From positions 28,847,501-28,911,500 of the forward strand of contig NC_068560.1 in the NCBI RefSeq assembly GCF_022201045.2: a stretch of 64,000 bases of DNA. Reading direction: 5' to 3'. Position 1 is the stretch's first letter. Each line of letters starts with the position of its first letter. Source of the stretch: Citrus sinensis (lineage: Eukaryota > Streptophyta > Magnoliopsida > Sapindales > Rutaceae). Positions 55,153 through 64,000 of the stretch are shown here, piece after piece. Made by a program: the position numbers and the translations under genes. The notes beneath the pieces are model-generated. The model worked only from the letters and a program-made list of their open reading frames with translations. It had not been told where the DNA came from and searched no databases.

Positions 55153-55921
55153 AATAATTTGAAATATTTCTCAAGCATTTATGAGACAATCTCATATAAA
55201 ATTTTCTTAACGTTGATATTAGACTATGACTACTACTAGTTGTATGAAAGTTTTGATATTTTAGGCCCTATCTCATGGAGGATCTGAACACGTATAGAAT
55301 CAATTAGAGAAAGCTAGTTGAAAACCACTCGGCCAAGCCCCTTACTTATCACACACAATAGCTAACTACTACTGAAAGCACAAATAATAACTATGATGTT
55401 TGACAAATACTTTAATGTTTACATGTAAATTTTCAAACATCAATATCTGCACATTTTAAAATGTAAATTTGAGTTATACCGTAATAACTAATTATATTTT
55501 ATGACATCATATAATAATTAGTTAGTTACTGTGACCTAACCTTCTTTCACATTTTAACATATAGACGGACATCTGAATGAGAATAACTAATATTTACAAG
55601 TTGTACAAACATTTATTGGTTCAGCACTCAGCCTTATGGAACAACACACAACAAAAAATAATGGCCGGCACTATGGCCACCTTCCAAATTAGAAGTGCTT
55701 TTGCAAATTAGCTTATTAATAAGCATAAGCTACTGCTTGGATGATCAGTTTAAGTATGCTAGGGCTTGCTGGCCGACATCTCTATTGTTAGGACCTTCGT
55801 TGTACGGAGACGACGTGAACAAGGACAAGAGCAGTCCGCTCAAAACATAGAGCATTTAGAAGCATACCTATTTCTCTGGGGAGGATTAAGTTATGGCATT
55901 GACAAGACTGGTCCATACTTA

Positions 55922-56192
55922 GAGTCTGTTTGTGATTGAGGTGTTGTACCTTTTAAGATACACCTGCTGTGGGAAAAAAAACTATAATTATTAAACAAAA
56001 GTTAATAGTATATAATAAATACAATTTTAAAATAATAATTTTGACAAAATTATTAAAGATATAATTTTTTTTATCATACAAATAAAAAAACATATCAACA
56101 TATCTTCCAAGTTAAGCAACTAACGTTTACCAAACACTTTAGTATTGCACCTTTTAAGTTACAGCTGTCCAACTTTAATTTCAAACACATTC
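55922..56192. mobile_element. Tourist-like MITE (PIF/Harbinger type)
   Basis: The left end GAGTCTGTTTGTGATTGAGG and the reverse complement of the right end GAATGTGTTTGAAATTAAAG are inverted repeats. TTA trinucleotides flank it (55919-55921 and 56193-56195), the usual PIF/Harbinger duplication. Second-level inverted words (ACCTTTTAAG near each end) strengthen the case. 271 bp, non-coding. Confidence 0.7.
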
Positions 56193-56530
56193 TTAGTCTT
56201 TGGGCCCTCCCCCGATTGGAGCTAGGAAATCTAATCTTGATAAACTCACAATAGCCATTATCACTGAATTTGGGTACGGAGAAGTTGGACATCTCAGGTA
56301 AAGTATAATTACTGAAATAATTTATTGTAACTATACGGCAATGCTTAGGTGCAGACGTGCCCTTTTACAATGCTAGAAAGGCATTTGCATCTTCACAAAA
56401 TTTCTTCCGAACTTCCGCACCTATCATGACTCTTTATGTTACAAGCACTAATGTTAATGTTAATTTTATTATCTTTTAGTGTGTTCTATGTGATCTAAGG
56501 CTCTGCGGAAGAGTGTTGGAGGGATTAAAA

Positions 56531-58310
56531 TAGAAATGGGCAAAAAAAACTGATTAATCAAAAATCGAACCGAATCGATCGGTTCGGTTCGGTTTTTGTG
56601 CGGTTTTTTTACCTTCAAAAAACCGAAATATTAATATAAAAAAATAGTAAAATTAATCGGTTCGGTTTTCAGTTTTTTTAAAAAAACAACCCGAAAAACC
56701 GAACCGAAATCTGAAATAAACCGATTGTTTTGATTTTTGAAAGCTACAGCTAAAAGCCTAAAATCTAAATCTAAATTTCTAAGTTCTGACTTCTGTCATC
56801 TTCGGTTCCCGACTTCCCGCTGGCCGCTGCTCGTCGTGACTTCTTCTGTTCCCGCTGGCTGCTGCTCGTCGTGACCTTCAGCCAAAAGCAAAAATCGAAC
56901 TCGTGTGTCGTGACCTTCAGCCACAGGCTCGAGTCGTGACCTTCAGCCACACTTCTGTCTTCTTCTGTCCCCTCTGCTCGTCGCCGCCGCTACAAGCTCG
57001 AACTGGAACTGAACTCAAAATAATTTGCTTAGATTTGCTTCTTTACGCGACCGTTAGATTTGCTTCTTTACGGTCAGATTCAAATCCGTTAGTGAAGTGA
57101 ATCCAACTGCAGCCACTCTACGGTGAGTCTCTTTTCTGGGTCTCAGTTATCGGTTTGTGAATTTCTAGTAATTTTTGTGCCTTTCTATGCTGAACTGTTC
57201 TGTGAATTGATTTCTGGTAATTTCTGGCATTTGTTTTCATATTTGTAGCAATATAATATAAGTGTTCTTTATTATGGTTATTAGTTGATGTCGTGAAACG
57301 ACCAATCGAGTCGTGTAGCCATGAGATGAGAAGAGGAATCATCTTGGAGCATTATTGGAAGAGATTTTGTGAATATTGTGTTGCTGTTGTTGAGTGTCAA
57401 TCAGTGCATCTTTCTTTCTTGCACAAATTGAGGTATGTTTTGGTAAAGGGTTTTCATTTACAATTATTAGTTGGTAAATGACTGGACTGGGACGATGAGT
57501 TAGGACCGGCGAATAAGAAGATTTGGATACTGGTGGTGAAGCTTTGTCAAATTTATTGATGGTTGGTTCGATTAAATCGCTCTGTCGAACCTTAGTTGAG
57601 GTCTTGCTTGGAAGTTTTGGCTGCACCAGTCATCTAAAGTAATTGTTTTGAAACTTTCTGTAAATTGTAGATGAAGTAGCAGGAATCAATAATTATCTAT
57701 AATTGTATTGGTATTTTGATAAATTTTCATTAGATATTATTTAATTGACAATTCGGGTACTAATCATGTTAGCTAAAAACATTTTATTTTATTTTGATGG
57801 GTGTTGTTGTACTGGCTGAGGTATCTTTCAAAAAAGTCATTTTGTCTCATATTTCCAACGTAAATAGCCCAACAAATTTGTGTCATTCTGTATATTTTCT
57901 AACGCAATGGAAGCCACCCCAACACCCCATGATTGATTTTAACATGTCGAGCGCAAAAAGCACAAAAATTCTATTGTCCTCCACATAAACTTGTAGCATT
58001 TAGATACAACCCTTAGATAATAAAGTTACTGTTTTCAAGTCATTGTTCAACGCCATTGTGTACCACTGTTCTGACTGATTCAAGTTTTTATGTTTGTGGT
58101 AGATTTATTAATTTAAGATTTTAAATTTAAAAAAGCTCAAAATAGGCCCATAATTGAAATAATCGAACCGAATCAAATTGAATTATTTCAATTAATCGAG
58201 TATTTGATTATTTCGGTAATTTGATTAATCGCGATTATGATTTTAAAATAATTATAATTAAACGATTATTTAGTAAAAAACCGAATCGAATCGAACTGCG
58301 CCCACCCCTA
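56531..58310. mobile_element. Non-autonomous hAT element with CCGAACCGAA arms
   Basis: The left end TAGAAATGGGCAAAA and the reverse complement of the right end TAGGGGTGGGCGCAG are hAT-type TIRs. The flanking octamers gattaaaa (56523-56530) and gattcaaa (58311-58318) agree at 7 of 8 sites. Next to both ends lie inverted CGGTTCGGTT/AACCGAATCGAA clusters. The 1.8-kb interior is different: GC-richer tandem blocks (56818-56960) followed by sequence resembling a leader and intron (donor-like tctacGGTGAGT near 57118). No transposase is recognised; short ORFs there show no domain. The centre could be captured host DNA. Confidence 0.75.
56818..56960. repeat. Tandem CTGCTCGTCGTGACCTTCAGCC blocks
   Basis: The word gctgctcgtcgtgac occurs twice and gtcgtgaccttcagcca three times within 140 bases, giving irregular 24-50 base units inside the hAT element. 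It probably arose by replication slippage. Confidence 0.75.
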
Positions 58311-59543
58311 GATTCAAAGGCCATTGATGGATCTAAGTGCCAAAAACTTCACAAAATTAATTGATAGCATTTGGTTTCCCTCTGGATCCTCCGTCCGACC
58401 CTTACTGCGACAGCCCAATTTATATGGTGGGTTCATATGTGGTGCCCTATGTGGGACTCAGCGGCTGCGTAGATTCTAATCCTTTCCTTCGCAGCTGCCT
58501 ATCAAAAAGCTGCTTAATGACCCACTAATTATAGAACATAATTACTAGCGCTTAGATACAAGTGTTTTGAGAAAACTTTTTAATTGCTTGCTTTCAAATA
58601 TAAGCCTACTCTGTGTAAAAAATGGAAGAATTGCAAACGGAAGGTTAGTGCTTTCCGCGGGGAGCGAATGGAAGAATTGCAAGAAGACTTCTGAAGAAGA
58701 AAGGTTAATGCTTCAGTTTGTGTAATAATGAAGTTTGGTTAAATTTGGGGCACTTGTAGTGTTTGTAGGTTGGAACTATTTTTCATCGAGATCTTACCAG
58801 ATCTAAGATAAAGATTGATAACAATAAGTATATCAAGTTTGCAGCAGCATGATAATTAAACAGATGTATATAATAATCTAACAGCAACTTATATTTTCTC
58901 TTATCTTTAGCTCCAATCTTATGAATCACAGAGACTTTGTCATGAATCAAGACGTGATGATGTAATAATTTATGGACAACTGGGGATAAAGCAGAAAGAG
59001 GAGGACAGAAAACTAAGACGCAATCAGCATATTATATAGACCAAAAGACTGATATTGTTGTATAGATATCTAACGACAAGCTAAAAGTAGTAGTCTCAAG
59101 AGAGCAATGTAACCTTTCCTTAGAAGGCCATAAGGAATTATTCAGCTTTAATGATTTACTACCAAAAGCATGTAAGATAGGCCGACAACTAAAGTTGCAA
59201 ACCAACGAAGAGATTTTTCCTAGCTTTAGCCATGGCAATATGTGACTCAATATTTATGTCCTCTGTGACAGCCAATACTAATTCTTGGAACAAGCATGTC
59301 ATCACCTTAATGGCATAAAGAAACCAAGATTTTCAAGATCATCCATAGCCCTAAAAGCAAATCATTACCATATATTAAGTCCAACAGATAAATAAACTAA
59401 GTATTAATCATAGTCCAAAAACAAAAATATATTTCAACATGGTCCACAAAAGTAAACTGGAATAAATGAGTTGTTGCTATCACATTCCCCCTTACAGAAG
59501 GAAAAAACTGCTAGAGAAGACGCATAACTCGCTTTAATGGAAA

Positions 59544-60410
59544 TTACTGTTGTCGGACCTCAGCCTTCTTCTTTTGCCAAAGCCTGTCAAGGGCGCTGTC
59601 ACCATCACCCTGCAAAAGTTTGAACCACAAAATCAACAATAGAGTTCAACAATATTAAAAAGCACAAAATGAACATGTTAAACAAGAGAATCAGATTCAC
59701 AATCACCATAATAGTTCACCCAATGCACAAAGCCTACCATAAACTACCAATAACCATTAATCCCAAGACCCAAATTCATGACCAGCAAATTAGTTCAAAC
59801 AGTACAAAATGCCCAATGGTAAAATCTCTTTTGCCAGAAAATTCCTTCCTATATTCCGTATCTCATGTCTTAAAACACGGGTCAAGCGTCACAGTTGAAT
59901 AATGAAGGCTACTGCAATTTTCTTCATATCTACCGAAAGCATTGGCACCTTGCCACAACAATTAACGCTGAAGAATTTACCAAAAAAAAAAATTCTATTG
60001 TTATCTACGAGGGCCATAGCACGCAAAATTCACTTTTTAGGCATACCGAGATCACTACCGACAATCCAATAACAAATAAAAAAGAAAACACGAACATTAA
60101 AATCTTTTTTCAAAAAAGAAAATCGAATCGAACCTGAGCACGGACGAAGCCGCAGAGAGCAAAAGTGGAGAATTGGCCGGTGTAAATGCCATCAGCATCA
60201 ACGTGCCCGATGTTGATCTGGACAGCGGCGTGATCCTTGGAGGTGATGAGCCTGTTTGTGGCGGAACTGCAACGCCGAAATAAATTTTGAATATCACTTT
60301 TCAAATTTCACAAAACTTGTTAGATGTAGATAAACAACATCGTGTTGTTAGAGTAATTACCACTTCCTGGGAATATAGAGATCCATATTTTGACCCTCCT
60401 CGTTCTGCAT
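59544..60410 (-). CDS. RPS21: 40S ribosomal protein S21 (eS21)
   Basis: Small-subunit ribosomal protein eS21, involved in 40S maturation and located near uS2 on the subunit. Three exons, 60410-60361, 60266-60134 and 59609-59544, give exactly 82 residues, the normal plant length. Sequence signatures: [44 protein letters not shown], and the C-terminal [14 protein letters not shown]. The first exon is only 50 bases. A pyrimidine-rich stretch (CTCTCTTTCTTGC, minus strand near 60530) upstream resembles the initiator of translation-related genes, but its use is inferred. Arabidopsis At5g27700 is the positional counterpart. Confidence 0.97.
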
Positions 60411-62283
60411 CTTGGCTGAGTTTTTTTCTCTTGACGGCTGGAAATACTAATATCAAAATACCTGATTCAAAGAAAATGGTTAGCGGCAACAGCAAAGATG
60501 ATCTACTGGAGCAGCATTATTAAGCAAGAAAGAGAGTGTACCGAGTACGAGGCAGGAGCGGCTCTTCTGCGGTTGCCCAGACTCTGTTATTTATTGAGAC
60601 CCCAATTTTATGTAAATTCTTATAGCATATCTAACTCAATCATATTTATATATTTATTTTTAATTTATTATTACTTTATAATATCTGTTAAAATCTACCA
60701 AAATCCCTATATAGTCTCTATTTGATATTACAATTAATAATATCATTCTATGTAACATATTGACACCTATACTTTACATTAGAATTAACTTACTTTTTTT
60801 AATTTCTATAAAAAAATCTACATTTGTTAAACTATCCATTGCTTTGTTTGACTCCTAAGAAAAAAGATTTGACTTTTTTTAAAAAAATTTTTCCATGGTG
60901 ATGAACTGATGATCATCACTCAGAACCTCAAACCATCAAAATTGATATACGGGTTTATCTTAAAGTATATTCTTCTATTTTTCTCTTAATTAATCTTGTT
61001 GATTATTCATCTTAATTAATTTTAAAAAAAAATATTCTTATGTTCGTAACTTGTTTTTATGAACAATTGTGTGCCTGATTACTCTATTTGATAGAAGAAA
61101 AATATTAGTTTTAAGAAAAGTTAATTTACAGTTTTCTTGGATAATTGTGTGTCATTAATTGTTTACAAATGATGAACAGAAAAAGTTAGTTCAAGTTCAA
61201 AATTGTACTCTTAGTAAACTTGGCACAAGAAAAAAAAAAGTGAATTTGAGCGAAGATATTAGTAATTGGCAAAGTATTAACTGAATAAAAGATGATAATA
61301 CATTTAATTAAAGCCCTGTAAAAGATAAAAATACTTTACTAAGAGGAAAGACTGCAACTCCGACATGTGAGTGGCGGACAAAAATACTTCATAGATATTT
61401 CTTTAATGACAAATGTGACCCAAATTCAAAATATGGTGCCGAGCTCATGCCTTCTCTTTTGTTTAATTTATTTAGTTTGGATTAAAAAGATGCGATTTTA
61501 ATTGTATTTTTAGATCAATCGACTATTGATTGTATTAAAGTATGGATGTGATGGCTTAGTGAATGAAGAATGAACATCCAATCGAATTGGCACCAGAAGC
61601 TACAGGTTAAAAAAATTATTTAATTTTCTCCAACATTTCAACACCATTTATGTATATTTGAAAAAAAAAACCCATAAAAATAATTATGAATGTAATGCTT
61701 TTTTCAAAAACAAGTTTTTGTTAAAGAATTTCACATTTTATGCCTGACAAATGTTGAAATGTGATGTGGGTGATAGGCACGTACAACATCACGTCAATGT
61801 TGGGTTTATGGATAAAAAAATAATGCTTTTTCTCACTTAGGTTAGGAGCTTATTTTATTTGGAATTTGATTAAGATGAGGAAATTGCTTCATGAGATCTG
61901 CGCTCTCATAATCCAAAAGGTAGATGAAACACATCCATCGCGCGAGGGGAAATAATTTCCAAACACATCGAGCAAAGAAGCTGAACAACATCTCGCATTA
62001 CTAATTAACAAATTAAATTATTTCGTCTACTTTAGGCAGAGGGGGCCTAGAATCAACCTCAAACAATACATTAGAAATAAATACAACTATTGTGTAATAA
62101 TATATATAAAAAAAAATCAGATGCCAAAATTGCCAATGCCACGGACAATCGGACTTAATTGAACTAGAATTAAGAAGTTGGTGATGAGCACGTCCTTGCG
62201 CAAAAATGCTCCGAAACCCCATTTTTTCCATGCATTGCAATTGCATACTTTCATGCATGAAAATAATAATGCTGATACAATTT

Positions 62284-62883
62284 ACAGGACCCATTTGAGA
62301 TTATTTTGGTAGGTTTAAAAGTAATTTTAAAAATTTAAAAATTAATTTTAATGTTTGGTAAAAAAAATTCAAAATCACTTTTGCCAAAATCAACTCCTCC
62401 TACAGCTGATTTTAGAGAAGAAGTATCTTTTAAATTCTGATTTTGAAAATCAATTTTATCGTTTAATATAATTCTATAAATGTCTTTAAAATTATTACTT
62501 AAACTCAAAATTATCCTTATTTAAATTGAAAATAAAATTAATATTTTAAAAAAATTATTATAGTTCATCAATATAAATTTATTAATATCAATTTGTTGGT
62601 CAAATTATTATATAATTCATTTCACTATATTATAAAGTTAATTATCAATTATTTTAAGATAAAAAATAAAATCAATATATCATTATATATTTTAGTCATT
62701 TATTTTTTCTCAACAGTTTAACAGTAAGATTTACCAAACGTCGATAACTACTTTTAAAACTTATAGTACTTCTGAAAACAAAAATTACTAAATACTTAAC
62801 TGCTTTTCTTCACATTTAATTATTTTTATAGTACAGCTAACAACAATTATTTTAAAAATTACAGCATTCTCAAACTGGCCCAT
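62284..62883. mobile_element. Probable ~600-bp MITE
   Basis: The left end GGACCCATTTGAGATTATTTTG and the reverse complement of the right end GGGCCAGTTTGAGAATGCTG align at most positions. The flanks of both ends carry inverted TTTTAAAAGTA/TACTTTTAAAA and TTTGGTAA/TTACCAAA words. The family (hAT or PIF/Harbinger) is not resolved because no clear duplication is visible. Confidence 0.55.
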
Positions 62884-63048
62884 AATATATTTCGTGTTTC
62901 ATTTTCTAGGATGCATGAGTAGAAGAACTTCGAGGTAGCGAGTTTTTGCACATGTGAAATAACTTTTGATACAAAATTATCAAGCCTTTAAAATTCTATT
63001 TGAAATTAAAAAAAAAAAAGCAGTAGTAAAAGTCAATAATCTTGTTTT

Positions 63049-63270
63049 TTTTTTTGTCTGAATCACGAGATGGTCCTGAGTGGGTTCCAACTGTAGGAGA
63101 CACCTTTAACCCCGTACCACAACTCAGATTAATATTCGTTCGCACTGGATCGGCCCGTAAGGGGTAAAGTACTGACCAAAGTAGTGACTTCATATGAGAG
63201 CGAGATTTGAACCTCTGACCTCTCTTAAGAAATGAGAGTACCGAACCATTCACACCAACTAACTTTGGTT
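63049..63270 (-). mobile_element. Young tRNA-derived SINE
   Basis: A perfect 18-bp duplication, agtcaataatcttgtttt, flanks the element (63031-63048 and 63271-63288). On the minus strand it opens with a tRNA-like head (TTAGTTGGTGTGAATGG as A box, AGAGGTTCAAATCTC as B box) and ends in an A run (T run on the plus strand near 63049). About 222 bases long. The exact duplication points to a recent insertion. Confidence 0.85.
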
Positions 63271-63967
63271 AGTCAATAATCTTGTTTTAACGTCTATTCT
63301 AAATTAATTTTAGAGATTTAAAAAAAAAAGGAGAAAAAAAACTTGTATAGGGACGAAATAATTGTCATATATTAATATTAAATAGAGGCCTAGCTAGACA
63401 ATATGCAGTTCACGCATACATCACAAAATTTGTTGCGTCTCAAGCGGTTGCCTCAACTCGTTTTCCCCATAGACCTTGCTTGATATTTAGGATTAACAAC
63501 CCACTTTCGAGTAACTCAGAATGATTGAATTTGCTACCAAAGGCTCACTATCCAAAGTAATAACCCAAATAATAAGATAATTGGTTTGATTTAAAACGAC
63601 ATTGTTTAGTGCTGCGTATATACATGTACATTTATATTCTCTCAGACAACACTCCTTGTAATAGTGGTAATAAAACAGGACATGCTGCATAATTAAAAAA
63701 TTTGTCACTTTGTTTTGACTCCTTGACTAGATTATTAATTTAACAAAATTGTGGAGCTCGAACGTGTATGGAGTTGAAATGATAACCAGACAATTTTTTT
63801 TTGGCCAAAAAATAAAAGCTTAATATTTCTCAAAATGTAACCATTACATTAGAATCAGCATGAAAGAAACCAGAAATTAGTTGTCGAAAGTGAAAATGAA
63901 AGGAACCAAATGAATGCCAAAAAAATTGGCAACAAAGAAAATTGGGTCCTCGACTCCTCAAGATTTT

Positions 63968-64000
63968 CTACAACTCGTCATTTGGTTCTTCGTCTTCTGA
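63968..64000 (-). CDS. Possible C-terminus of a gene running off the window
   Basis: On the minus strand the last 33 bases read as an open frame coding SEDEEPNDEL followed by TAG. An acidic tail ending in a K/HDEL-like tetrapeptide would suit an ER-lumen chaperone or similar protein, but ten codons are too few to decide. The 180 bases downstream look like a 3' UTR. The other two frames are not obviously better or worse. Confidence 0.3.
   Translation of the reverse strand, partial: SEDEEPNDEL

Larger units (their letters stand above)
53651..59543. other. Transposon-rich gap between RECQSIM and RPS21
   Basis: The first ~300 bases are the RECQSIM promoter and leader, with aaaccctaa at 53867-53875. 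Up to 55900 the sequence is AT-rich, with a MITE (54296-54475) and a (GA)n run (55134-55152). Then come a Tourist-like MITE (55922-56192) and an hAT element (56531-58310). From 58320 to 59500 there are only short direct repeats (atggaagaattgcaa near 58622 and 58667) and a 72-codon minus ORF (59032-59250) without family resemblance. No heavy-metal-domain gene, the Arabidopsis neighbour at this position (At5g27690), can be recognised. Confidence 0.6.
60411..63967. other. Right-hand intergenic region
   Basis: The RPS21 promoter covers the first few hundred bases. From 60600 to 62280 the sequence is AT-rich with no clear gene or repeat structure; ORFs are short and unrelated to known families. 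A MITE (62284-62883) and a SINE (63049-63270) follow. From about 63780 the sequence may be the 3' UTR of a minus-strand gene. Confidence 0.55.

Noticed and set aside
57293-57626. Overlapping ORFs in the hAT element (62 and 95 codons)
   Set aside because: No family resemblance to transposase or host protein; kept only as interior of the element.
59032-59250. 72-codon minus-strand ORF considered as a LINE RNase H fragment
   Set aside because: No D/E/D catalytic pattern or RNase H motif could be recognised.
62996-63253. 85-codon minus-strand ORF
   Set aside because: It coincides with the SINE, a pol III-type element that codes for nothing.

Overview
This window is nuclear DNA from a flowering plant, a eudicot by gene content. 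It is AT-rich, genes have GT-AG introns with U-rich tracts, and plant-only families are present (INDETERMINATE-domain zinc finger, PsbP-domain lumen protein, kelch-type acyl-CoA-binding protein, H2A.W, RecQsim). The species cannot be fixed from the sequence.

Layout: IDD transcription factor (+, 2598-6262); a 4.4-kb repeat-rich gap; PsbP-domain thylakoid-lumen protein (+, 10630-11681); JMJ24-like JmjC/RING/WRC protein (-, 11998-17290); ACBP4-type acyl-CoA-binding kelch protein (+, 18822-26228); PWWP-domain protein (+, 27730-31792); C2-domain protein (+, 33319-34335); a 2.7-kb Mutator-like element and a C2 relic; ATG18-like WD40 protein (+, 38762-40516); Deg/HtrA protease DEG14 (-, 40910-44464); histone H2A.W (-, 45157-45769); tRNA-Gly(CCC) (-, 47049-47119); RecQ helicase RECQSIM (-, 47393-53650); a 5.9-kb transposon-rich gap; ribosomal protein eS21/RPS21 (-, 59544-60410); then 3.5 kb of repeats, with the possible 3' end of another gene at the right edge. 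For every multi-exon gene I rebuilt the exon chain by splice sites and checked that the reading frame closes.

From memory of the Arabidopsis map, the gene order matches two duplicated Arabidopsis segments at once: At3g05410-05440 (PPD7, ACBP4, PWWP, C2) and At5g27630-27700 (ACBP5, PDP1, DEG14, HTA7, RECQSIM, RPS21). The window looks like the unduplicated ancestral block, with JMJ24 and ATG18 as extra members. The genes do not form one pathway, although several act on chromatin or genome upkeep (JMJ24-like, PWWP, H2A.W, RecQsim).

The spaces between genes hold many small DNA transposons and SINEs whose ends and target-site duplications can be read directly: two Mutator-type elements with 9-bp duplications, three hAT-type elements with 8-bp duplications, PIF/Harbinger-like MITEs (one inside an ACBP intron) and three tRNA-derived SINEs. 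I saw no LTR element, virus-like element or CRISPR array. Nothing here clearly forms a new biological system. The best leads are the JmjC protein with altered iron-binding positions, the merged ancestral gene order, an H2A.W without the SQ motif, a near-perfect intronic hairpin, and the decayed C2 copy beside the Mutator-like element.
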